A stretch of DNA of 64,000 nt from Amaranthus tricolor (taxonomy: Eukaryota; Streptophyta; Magnoliopsida; Caryophyllales; Amaranthaceae): assembly GCF_026212465.1 (NCBI RefSeq), contig NC_080058.1, forward strand, positions 1,201,501 through 1,265,500, in the 5' to 3' direction. Under the pieces are notes generated by a model that saw nothing but the letters and a program-made list of their open reading frames with translations, searched no databases and had not been told where the DNA came from. This document shows, one piece after another, positions 1 to 11,400 of the stretch; position 1 is the stretch's first letter, and each line of letters starts with the position of its first letter. The position numbers were made by a program, and so were the translations under genes.

Positions 1-59
1 AAATGTCAATGTCTGCAATATAACACCACAATAGCAATATCAATAATCAAAATCCAATG

Positions 60-345
60 TGATATGAGGTTATAGTTTTAAATTTCATTCGTCTTTTACT
101 TCAAATGGAATATATAACATTAGATATGTAGAAGGTATGTATTATTGCACGACACTTTTAACTCAAATAACTCTCGTATGAAGGATCATGATCAACTTTT
201 AGGGTGCATGGCTGGCTAAGGGAAGGAAAGACTAAGGGAAGGGCAGCGAAAATCAAACCTAGGTTTCTCCCACGAAAAGTGGTATATGCTCCAACCGAGA
301 CAAAGTTCAATTCTCATTATAACCATCAACTTATGAGCCAGTGTG
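60..345 (+). repeat. SINE-like interspersed repeat, partial copy
   Basis: This stretch is related to 1384-1645 (shared blocks such as GAAGGATCATGAT and the run around AAATGGAATAT) and, more distantly, to repeats at 30400-31055 and 24655-24885. Those copies carry tRNA-like A- and B-box motifs. This copy keeps mainly the 3' half. No coding potential was recognised. Confidence 0.5.
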
Positions 346-365
346 ATAAGGGGTTATAGTTTTAA

Positions 366-1375
366 GGATATTTTGATTTTAAAGGTACGAAGTTTAGCTC
401 ATTTGCTTTTAAAGGTTTGTACTTTCGTTTATTTTTTAAAGGTTCGAACTTTAGGGTGCCCCCGCTTTTAAAGGTTCCTCCGGTTTTGGTAACCTAGAAT
501 ATCAGGTTATCTTCTTCTTTCTTTTGTTTTCTTCATCTGATTTTTCTACTCATCCAAGTCTTCTTCATCCCTCAACAATGACATCTTCACCATAAGGATG
601 ATATTTTCTTGTTTGATGATCTTAAAAACAACCCAATAAATAACAAATTATAAATTTTTAAAACGAATTCTTCAAAAACATGAAATTGCAACAACACCCA
701 CAAAACAGGATGAATAAACAATCAGTAACAGTAGCAAGCAACAACAATTCTGAGAAATAGACCTTTTGAAGCTCAAGATTATTCAAAATCAAATAATAGG
801 AGCTGAAATTGAGCAAACCTGGGGAAAAGATGGGAGAACTTAAGAAAAACTTAGAAAGTAAAGAACCTTGAATGGACAATAAAATCAGTAAAAACCCCAT
901 TCTAAAACAGCAATCTTCAAAATCTTAAAGTTATAAAAGAGAGGAAAGGAAAGGAAAGAAAGATAATGAATAGACCAAGGTAAAAAAAAAAAAAAAAAAA
1001 AAACTCTATAAAAGAGCAATCTTCAAAATTAACAAATACCCAATTGTAGAAAGATGACAAACAATATCCAATTGAAGAAAGATGTCAAACTATTAATATT
1101 TCGAAAAATAAAAATGGTGAAAAAAATAGAAATGGTGAAGAAATAGAGTTTAGGGATAGAAAAATGGTGAAGAAAAAAGGAAGGGATCACCAGTACAAGA
1201 TGGAAGAAGAAAGAAGGGAAAAAAAGGATGAAAAATACCATTTCAATCGGTAAAAGGTAAATCGAACCTTTAAAAGCAGAGACACCCCAAAGTTCGAGCC
1301 TTTAAAACATAAACGAAAGTTCAAACCTTTAAAAGCAAATGAGCTAAAGTTCGTACCTTTAAAATCAAATTTTCC
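366..1375. mobile_element. Non-autonomous Mutator-like element (long-TIR MITE)
   Basis: The two ends, 366-477 and about 1264-1375, are inverted copies of each other for roughly 110 bp with scattered mismatches and begin GGATATTTTGATTTT / GGAAAATTTGATTTT. The flanks are TAGTTTTAA on the left (357-365) and TAGTTAAAT on the right (1376-1384), an imperfect 9-bp target duplication as expected for Mutator-like elements. The interior is AT-rich with an A tract near 980-1002 and no recognisable transposase. It is inserted in a copy of the SINE-like repeat, because repeat sequence resumes on both sides. Confidence 0.75.
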
Positions 1376-1383
1376 TAGTTAAA

Positions 1384-1645
1384 TCTCATCCACCTTTCAT
1401 TTCAAATGGAATATGTAGCGTCAGGAATGAGGAAGCTGATATGTATAGCATCCACGCGTTTAGCTCAAATGGCTAGTTGGCTACCATATGAAGGATCATG
1501 ATTAACTTTTGAAGGGTACATGGTTGTCTGAGGGAAGAAAGTAAGGAAATGGCAGCAAAAATCAAACCTAAATTCTCCTATGAAAAGTGATAGATGCTCT
1601 AACTGAGATAAAGTTCGATTCTCACTACAACTATCAACTTAATCT
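1384..1645 (+). repeat. SINE-like interspersed repeat, second copy
   Basis: Homologous in the same orientation to 60-345 and interrupted at its left end by the Mutator-like element at 366-1375. It contains the family's conserved core (AAATGGAATATG, then ATGAGGA and GCATCCACG). The sequence between 1646 and 1944 is AT-rich with nothing recognised. It should be intron 1 of the polygalacturonase gene if that gene continues to the left. Confidence 0.5.
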
Positions 1646-1944
1646 TTTAGCGAGTTAGTGTCTATCACTTAATACAAATAAGATTTATGATACACATAAC
1701 CTTAATGGATACTTAATAAGGGAGTATTATTTTTATAATCTAAAAGAGTTTTAAATCAAATTATATCAAATTACGCATCAGTTATATGATGTACTTGATG
1801 TTATTTGACATTTTCTTTTTTAGTTTTCTTATACACAAGAATGAAAATAAAGATATTATTTTCGATGATCGATTCGTGAATATTAAACGTAATTTGCAAT
1901 ATTACATACATCAAACTTGCGTATGATTTAAATTAAGTACGTAC

Positions 1945-2433
1945 CGTTGCACCTAGAGGACATTTATCACCATTTATACCCTTCTTACAATCCCACAAGG
2001 ACGTTCCTTTGGCATCAAAGGTACCATGACCATAAATTGTAAGACCACTAACCCTATAAAACCCTACCCATCTTTGGACTTCACCAAGCAAATGATAATC
2101 AATTGGGGCTACAATTGTTCCATCGATAATAAACGTTATATCATTGCTCATACAATTATAACCTTCAAAGTTTATTGGATGAAGCAAATATCTTCCCTTA
2201 GGAACAATTATCGACGTCGATCCATTTGTGTTGCATGCAGCTTCCCATGCACTAAGGAAAGCTTTGCTTGTATCGGTTTTTCCTCTTGGGTTTGCACCAA
2301 ATTTTAGTACGTTATAGACGACCTTTGTACTAGCATCAATAGAAGATAAAGATGAAGATGACGATGTTGGTAGGTTTAATAGTACCATAGAAACCAAAAA
2401 TAGGAAAAATATGTGTATGTTGATCTCGATCAT
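1945..2433 (-). CDS. Polygalacturonase (pectinase, GH28), first exon only; gene partial
   Basis: Exon 1 encodes 163 residues of a secreted plant polygalacturonase, which hydrolyses de-esterified homogalacturonan in the cell wall. Residues 1-28 form a hydrophobic signal peptide with a Ser-rich end. The family N-terminal features follow: VYNVLKFGANPRGKTDTSKA, AWEAAC, a VPKGRYLL block, and GLTIYGHGTFDAKG. I chose the ATG at 2433 because the four upstream in-frame codons begin with GTG. The reading frame runs into a good donor after ACG (1945, then GTACGT), at a place where plant polygalacturonases have an intron. The catalytic DD and RIK motifs lie in later exons. None could be found between 1 and 1943, so the rest is beyond the left edge or lost. 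A dispersed-repeat-filled intron is the simplest reading. Confidence 0.8.
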
Positions 2434-5400
2434 TTTGCTAATCACACAAAATTTTACCTTTAAAAGTCAAGCTTTTGTTTAAAAATTGCTTAGACTTTTG
2501 AAATTGACTTGAATAGTCGATGATTTGACAACTTTAGTTAGAAGTAAGGAAGAATATTATGAAAAATGCACCGGTTGAAGAATAAAGATTGATTTGAGAA
2601 GCGAAATAAATTGAACTTGATTAATCAAAATTAATCTGGTCTTAAAATGACATGAATAGTCGATGATTTGACAGGTTCAATTACAAAGACGAGGAAGAAT
2701 ATTATGGAATGATAGGAAAATATACGTTTCATGTCTCAAGGTGTGTGTATATATATATGTATAGTTTGAGGAAAAGTGGAGTATAAGTTGGTAAGAAGTC
2801 ACACAACCATTAAGTTAGGGGTTTTGAAAAGATGGTAAACGTACACTAGTAAGGGAAATATGATTTTGTCAATCAACAAAAGCTGCGCTAATCAAAGTTA
2901 TTAAAGATGTGTTAATATAAATATATAGTATTTTTGTTGATTACAGAGTAGGTCGAGGAAAAGGAGTAAGATAATTAAATTCGACATCATAATTAGAAAA
3001 ATGTTATTTACTCTCTAACTGACTGAGAAAAGACCGATCATCGATTATGTGAGTATTAAGTTGGGATTTGGTTAATTAAGTGGATTTGTAGGGGAGGTGA
3101 ACATACATCATGGTTACTAAATAATTAGTATATGCGTTGAATAAAAGTTAAGTATCTTTATCTTGAATACTAGACAATTTAATTAAAAAAGATAAATTGT
3201 TGATTTGTTGACAACTAATTATGAGGAAAATTAAGAAATAATTTGAAGCATTGCAAAAGAAACTCAAGATGAGCTTTACTTTCTAGAAGACCAAATTATA
3301 AATAGAAAATTAACAACATTTTGATGAAAATTTATAAATTGTAATTTTTTCGGTATAAGCATTAAATTAATTACTGATTTGTATCTATTTAAATTTATTA
3401 GCACTTATACATGCTTATCTTAATCACTTAATGAGCTACTCCGGTGAAAGATAATTTTTCATTAAGATGACTACAAGTAAGGAATTTATATTCTCATAAT
3501 ATGTATAAAATGTGTTATTTAACTCGTTTATAAAGTGTTTCTCCTGATGAGAACATCTCATACAACAATTTATGTATCTTAATTTATTAGATTTTATAAG
3601 AAGTTATTAGCTTTAAAATAAGTATAATATGTGAGAAAAATTCTTCTCATTAAAACCTATTGCTAACTTCTCCTTCTTTATCTAATTTTTTTAGAATTCC
3701 ATCTGTAACTTTTTTTACTCTTATTATTTTGAATTTAGAATAGGTTAAAAAAAAAGACATTGAAAATTAAATTGATAATCTTTTCTAAAAATAATACTTA
3801 CGCTCCAAGTAGAACTCTTTATCATAAAATTACAAGTTGAAGCAATTTAGAAAGTCCAAATTATCATTCTAATATTCCTTGAGATTTTAATGAATAAATT
3901 AAGCTATACATACAAGATTAAATATTTCGAAATTGGGACAAGCATTACATAGCCTTTTATATTTCAAAGCAAAACATAAATGAAAGCATCAACATATAAC
4001 TTAGAAAGCAACTCTAGTAAAACTGTATAACAGGTTCATATTAGGAGTTTGAATTCAAAAAATGAGTTTAATATTTAATAAATTAATTTTAAAATCTAAA
4101 ATAACGTGTTAAATATTAAATAACTAAAAGTGAGTATATCTTTGATACGAAGATGATGTTTTAATTAATTTAATTGAAATATTTAGCCTAATTTAAAACT
4201 ATATTACAATGAAATCATATCAATTAGAATTTGTGTAATAACTTGACAAGGTATACTAGAATTTCGCTTTCAACTTTCTACTCCAAGTATGAAATCATCC
4301 TATTACTTTAGCAGCTCCATTTCCGTACATGGAATAGCCCTTAACTTTCGGATGATTCCTCTCATTGTTACTCAAACCACTACATTAACAAGCAAGGGTA
4401 TTTTTGTCTTTCCATGTTTTAATAAAACTTATGGCTGGAGAAAATTAAATGAACTACTTTTATAAGATACCGTCTCTCCGTAAAACAACCTCAAACAATA
4501 AGCTCATATTCTTATAATATATGTTAAATGGATTATTTAATCCAAGCACAAATACGGCCTTTGATGAGACCATCTTATATAACAATTTGTAAAATTGTAT
4601 ATGCAAAAAAATTAAAGTGAGTTACAACCTACTCATATAGGCAACTATAAGCCCCTTTTGATATAGATTTTTTAAATTGTAATAAAATGAGTTAAGAAAG
4701 TTCATTAGTTATTATTTAGTTCAAAAACTTTTTAACTAATTTCATTTCTTTGGATTAATGATTATCCTTGTTTTGATTCCCTCCAATCTTTAAAAGTAAA
4801 AAAAAGAAAAATTAACTTCAACTAAAAAAAAATACAGACTTGAGCTTTTATGTACATTAAATTAAATTTATTATTCTCCGAAATCTCAATTTATGCAATA
4901 TAAAAACACACAAAGTTCAACATCATGCGTTTTCCTACGATTTTCCTTTTTAGCATATATGCACCATTTTCCTTTCCTTTTCTCTTACATAATTAATGAA
5001 CAAAATCACTAAAAACCAAAATATCATTCTCACAAAATCAGAAAACTTCAAAAAAAAAAAAAAAAAAAAAAAAGTCAACTACAATACAATAGGTGTTTAT
5101 TATAGTTCAACTGACATAAAATTCAAAACTCTTGGAAACACATTTTAGCTTCTTTTATGCTTTCTTTATGTGTTTAGACATTAGACATTAAACTCTACAT
5201 ACCTTCTGTACACATGAAATGAAGTCAGGCTTCGATTCTTCAGCAAACAGCACACTTCTTAAATAGATGTAATGCAAATCAGCACCATATAGATGTTCTA
5301 TTTACAAACGACAATCTGCCTTCGCCAAAAACTCTGCAACCCGGCTAGTTAGGGACAGTAACAAAATCTACGGTCTCAGTCTTCTAATTCCAACGAAGAC

Positions 5401-5475
5401 CAAGATTTCGATGGTGTAGATACATTTATAGTGGTGAAGGAGTTTAGGAACATAACAAAAGTTGTTTGAACAGTT
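2434..5475. other. Intergenic region between polygalacturonase and FRA3
   Basis: AT-rich, with no gene recognised. It holds the polygalacturonase promoter, including a TA-rich tract near 2740-2757 that could serve as a distal TATA on the minus strand, a duplicated upstream block (2504-2706), a poly-A tract at about 5050-5073, and the 3' UTR of FRA3 just left of 5476. Confidence 0.6.
2504..2706. repeat. Duplicated block in the polygalacturonase upstream region
   Basis: Two direct copies of about 57 bp lie at 2504-2560 and 2648-2706. Both contain GAATAGTCGATGATTTGACA and end in GAAGAATATTATG. They sit 70-275 bp upstream of the polygalacturonase ATG, so they are likely promoter sequence. Confidence 0.7.
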
Positions 5476-8400
5476 TCAAGGAGATTGAAGCTTACGTAAT
5501 TTGTCAAAAACGTCGAGTGAAGTGTTGAGATTTTGGATGTTGGACCTGTGCAGGAGATTTGACTGGACTCTCCCCTCATTCTCCTGTTTTAATATGGAGT
5601 TTTTATCTTTAGTTAAGCAGCAGTGACGGACACGTATACGATGGGTACCAATCTTAGTACAACAACTTCCATGATATGTTACAAGCATGATGACTTCCTT
5701 GTCCCTCGCATCCTCACACCAGCTATTCTGAGGAACACCATCAACAAACTGCACTAGGGTTTCGAACTCCTCGTGATGAACTTCGATCTCCAATGTACGA
5801 TCTGGTTCAACAACACCCTTTGCAGGGGTTACCTGCGGAAAGATACAAGTTTTATTTGAGATAGACTCTAATTATAGTATGTGTAAGTGATCTGGTAAAA
5901 AAATCTCAACCCTCTAATAGGTCCCAAGTACAGGATACATTATACAAATTGATGGTTCTTTGTTAGTTATAGAAGAAAAATGAAGACTCTAAAAAACAAA
6001 TGACCCTCCCCCAAATGATAGTAAAAATATATCAAGAAAAAAGGGAAAATATGATGAAAACAAGAAAACCCTGACAGAATCCTCTAGTTTCATGAAACGA
6101 GCAAACTATCCTTCCAAGACCCTCCAACAGATGTGACACTGGGGACTTAGAACGCAGAAGGGCCAACCTTTTTTCCTAAAGTGAATGCCTCTCCCCCAAA
6201 CAGTTTCTCTTCTCATCAGATCTAATCCTCTAAAAACTTCCCTCACGTGAAAAAGTATCCTATTCAAAAGGAACAATTGAACGTTCTACCTTAAATTAAA
6301 CAAAATACATAATGACTCGAATGCGACTTTGATGGATCATGTGTACTCTCCCTTTTAGGAATTTAAAAAGGGCCACATTTAACTTTTGGAGTTAAGAGTC
6401 TCAAGTTTTACCTTAATTCCAATATAGACCATCAATATATCTTACAATTGATACTCCAGAATATATACTTAATAGGATAAAGCTAGTGAAGTAGTGGTGA
6501 TGTGTCAGTTTTGACTGTCAAAAATCTGGACTACTTGATAACAGAGTCCAACCTATCCATCAACGAATAATTTAACAAACTCCACCCCAATAAATAAAAC
6601 ACCATCTGCACATGTCAGCACTTTCAACTACGCAAATAACAGTGTACTGATATCATTAGTATAAGTGCTTCAGAGAATAGAAACCTACTTAGTATACACA
6701 GAATACCTATCCTGGAGTCAATCATATCGGTAGAAACTGTCATTGTTCCATTGTCTGTTTACAAGTCAAAATGGATTAAACTGATTAACTATAACATGAT
6801 TTGATGAAATACCTGAAGCCATCGTGGGAAACCAAAAGCACCTCTTGGACTGTGATTAGATGCTACTCCATCTGTGTCGATGGTGGACTCACCAAGACAT
6901 ATAATTGTAAACATAGCTTTATCAAAAGGGCTTTTGTTTGTAATTCTCAGAAGTGATTTGCCATCATCTTGAAGAATTATGTTGTTTGTACTGACAATAG
7001 TTTCTGGTACTCTACATAGTTTCTGAAGCAGAGAACGGACTTCTGGGTTTGATTCAATAATTTCACAGTACTCTTGTCTCCTTACTGACTCATCAACACG
7101 AGCAATATCTATATTAAATTTGCAGCGGACAGGCTTGTGATCGCTGTCAGTTACATCCATGCAAGCCTCATACCTAATGATGATACTTTGTCAAGATATT
7201 AAAGAAACCTAAAGTATGAAAATAACCAAACCACCAAAAAGTGTGCACAAAAACGTAACTCAAGAAACATACTCTGATATTGAGCAGACAACTGGACAAT
7301 CAAGACTACACTCTGAACTTGAAGAAGTGCGACTATCACGATATAATACCCTGTCACACCAAGCAGGAATACGCTTCTTTTCACCAGCGTCATAACCTAT
7401 AGAAGAACAAAGCCTTCACATCAAAAGAAGCATAGGAGTGAATAAAGGAAATTTCACAAATTTGCTCCGCAAATATAAAGAAGCATCAAGCAAGCCTCGA
7501 CTCCTCATAGAGAGAAACAGTAATCAGCAGAGCAGACGATGATACAAAAAAAAACAACATAATGAAAATTTATGAAAGGTTAGCTTCTTGGGGAAAAGGA
7601 AAATAAGCAAATGTTCATAGACAATAGAGCTTAAAGACTCACAGTTTGGTAACTTTTCATTGCCAATTATATATCTGACTACACTGTATTCTTCTTAATG
7701 GACTACTGTATTATATACTCATTCACTTTGATAAGACTTACAAATACTGGTCAAATTAAGAGAACGCAAAGATAAATTCTAGATAGCATCAGTTAAGTTT
7801 GATACATTTTACTTACAAACAAAAACAACTTGCATAGTTGGCATATATAATGCTGTAATCTACCTAACATATAGAAGAAGCAAGCTAGAAGTCATGTGAA
7901 AGTTGATCAGTGAAAGTTTGATTGGTAACTTTACACATGCAGAAGAAATCTTGCATTTAGGGAACATAAAACAGCTTTTATTGTACTTTTCCTAGTTTCT
8001 GCAGCGGAGACTTGATAACTATTTCTCTATGACTGTGCCTAAATTTTAGAAACAATTGCCTCCATTGGCACATGTACTCCGATCCTACGCTCTTTATTTT
8101 CCCCCCATATTTGATATATGCCAGGAGATAAGTCAAAAGAGAAGGGCCTGGCCTAAGAACAAGTTTTAATAAACAATACCAGCTAAACCAGGTTGATGTC
8201 TTTCAAACTTGTATGTTGGAGGAAACCTAACAACAGCTTCACGCATTCCTTGGAACACTCTCCCAGCCTCCATCTCTGCTCGAAGTTGATCCCGCTCTCT
8301 GAGCCACTCAAAACATCTTTGTGAAATAAAATCTCTGGCTTCATCATAAGATATACCATCCAGACGATAATTAAAGTCTCCAAGAAAGATGACCAAGTCT

Positions 8401-11400
8401 GCTTCTGATAACTCAGGTATTACATCAACTGAGCGAAAGCTCATACCCTGTAAGACGCACCCATAGTTGTGAGAACATTATAACTCTGCATGCTCATACG
8501 TACTTAGAAAACTAGGCATGCATAATGAAATATGGAGGATTACATTAGCTCCACGCAGAATTTGGGCACCAGATGAGACGCCAACTGCAAGACAAACGGC
8601 CAATGGCCAGCCATAACGATAAACAAAGTATGATAAATATATGAAGCAGGCAACCGAGCAAGATAATAGGAGATATGGCTTAATACCGGAAGCACCATTG
8701 AAACTGGAAGACCGACTGAAGACCATTGATCGGTACACATGATCAAAGTCAGCATTCCTACGGTTGACGGCTTCCAAATGTGCAGCAAAGTGACAGTTAA
8801 CAAAACACACAATTCGACCATATACTCTCATCCGTAAGCCAACAGCCCCCTGTAACAAGCATCTGAAGCCAGGTCAGATGTCAGGAATGACATGTAGCGA
8901 CATTATGTTGATCAATGTACAAGGGCTTACTAGATCATAACGTAGAATTTAGAAAACAATCTTAGAAACTCAGAAAATAATTGACATTTAACCTATTTAA
9001 GAGGCAAGCAAAGTTGAGCTACTGCTATTGATGTCAGGAGAAAAAATCTGTAAATTTTTTAGTTAAACCAAAAATCAATTAACCATTTACGTAGATGGAC
9101 AAAGCAAGTAACTTTGTTCCAATATTAAAGAAACAAATAAGTCCATACAACATAACCAGATTACAGAAAACAAATCAGGCTTGATTATTAATGAAATAAG
9201 ATCAATGTTAAACTGGGTTAAAAAAATCAAGCAGTGCTCTGCTACTCCAATGAGAATCCAACAAATTATAAAAGAGGTCAACAAATGAACTTAAAAACAG
9301 AATCATATATACAAGCTGCTGCGATAATGAAGATATACCTTATTACCAATTGCACGTCCAAAGCCACAAGGTACAGCGGCAGCATCAACATCCCCAACAT
9401 GAGCTTCAAGGCTCTTTCTCACCCTGGAAACAAGGCATCTTTGTGATCAACAGAAACACAGAACTGAGAAGCCAACAGCCCAACACACATCAAAATGCGA
9501 TGTTTAAGATATTCAGCATAGCTAAAATAGTACTCACCAAACAGCAATGAGTAAACCAGCCAGCTGTCTTGAACCAACACGCTCAAAAGTGGAACCTTCA
9601 TCCAAGATATTCCCAATAGTGTCAAGCCACCACTGCCCAACAGCACTACCTTCCAATCCAACCTACCAAAGGGAATATTGTTCAGAAGGTAACCTTGTCT
9701 GCGCTAAAAATTAATGTTCACCAATCGCCAGTTCAAGAAAACTCAAATTAACAAGAGGAACAATGATGTTAAAGACCGTTTATCACCATTTATGACCTAT
9801 CCTATTTCTTCTTGATTTTAAGACCCCATCACCAAAAACATGTTCAAATTAGTAGTGAATGATACATTAAAACAGATGGTGAGACAGAAAGTGAATATGC
9901 ACATAGGATACGAATTAGATGTAACTATGAAACCTTCCTACAATGCAGCGCTCGCCAAGAAGTGATCAACTTTAGCTAACATACACAACTTGATACCAAC
10001 TTTACATGTAAGAGTTTTGAAAATAAAGGACGGTGACATGCTAACTTCTTGTAATTCATGCACATATTTCACATACTCATCAATAGGCATGAATTAGATG
10101 TCTATCACATTTTGACTAAATTGCTACTATCAACCCCTTCAATAATAACTAAACAAGGAATGAAGTACCTTTCACCTAGCACTCTGTCTCAAGGCTCAAC
10201 TCCTTCTCTACCAGGCAAGACATTCCATGAAAGAGAAGCGGGAGCATAGTGTAAAAAAGGCTGCATCGCATTGCGTTGGCCGCATTGTCAAGGTTTTCAA
10301 AAAAAATGAACCAATATTTACCGCGTTGTAAAGGTGTAAAGAATCGCGTTTGGGCCGCATCATGGAATATTTTATAGTTTCGACCGATATTTAGGTATTA
10401 CGATAACCGCATCACTATTCCGTTACCGCATTTTTACACTATGGACGGGAGATACATTAATAACACCTATTGCTAGTGCTACTTAATTAACTTGCAAAAT
10501 TCTACACAAGCAACACAAAGTTTCTAAAGATGCAATGAAATACAGCCAAACCAGAAAATTCAGGGAAATTAAAACAAACCCCTCTATCCGAATTTAGTTG
10601 ATACACATAACACATGGATTCAACTTATATTAAAATTTTAAGAGTTAGGTTTATGTTTGAATGGTGTAATTGCATAAAACTGTTAGTTATTTAGTTAAAT
10701 GAATGGTGTGAGTGAATGCATTAAGGTATGGCTGGAATTTGGAAGGAGTAAATTAGCTTAAATTTTGAGGGTCGATTAGTAAAAACTGATCGTGAAAGGA
10801 AATGCTGCAACTAAAAAGAAAGAAACCAAAAAGAATATGTGGCAACTAAATTGGGACAAAAGGATTATAGAAGTATCACTTATTCACAGCAAATTGTTAG
10901 ATTGACATTGAATTAGTAGGTTTGGGAACCGACTAACTACAACAAACTACTAAAGACAAAATTGGCTTGCGCACCATCTACCAAATTCCTCAATATAATA
11001 CAACATGTAAGCATATAGACTATGTCTCATGAACACGACATTGGCTGTCAAAACACATGCACATAACTCAAATTTATAGGTTGCGTAAAATTTAAAATAG
11101 CTATGACAGCTAACACATGGATTCATGAAGTATTCGTGTCGCACATAAAAACTGTCTTCAATTGGTGGAACAAACAGAGATGAGCCAAACTATCATGAGC
11201 TTAAGGCAATAGATTTGTGCAAGAGCTTACAGTTTCTTTAGCAGCAGACATTGCAAGAACACCAGCACCCATTTCTAATTCTTGCAAGCCAACAACAACA
11301 ATATCAGTATCTGATGAAGCACAGCCAAGCCAAGATATAAGAGAGTCATAAGATGCCCTTCCTTGAGCAACATTCCAAGTGCCAGTCAAAACCTTTAAAT

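Noticed and set aside
658..1241. Two minus-strand frames of 80 and 70 codons
   Set aside because: Both are low-complexity Phe/Leu/Ser-rich translations of the AT-rich interior of the Mutator-like element.
10245..10443. CpG-rich patch as a gene exon in FRA3 intron 3
   Set aside because: Terminal inverted repeats, flanking duplication and a second copy at 27550 show that it is a MITE.
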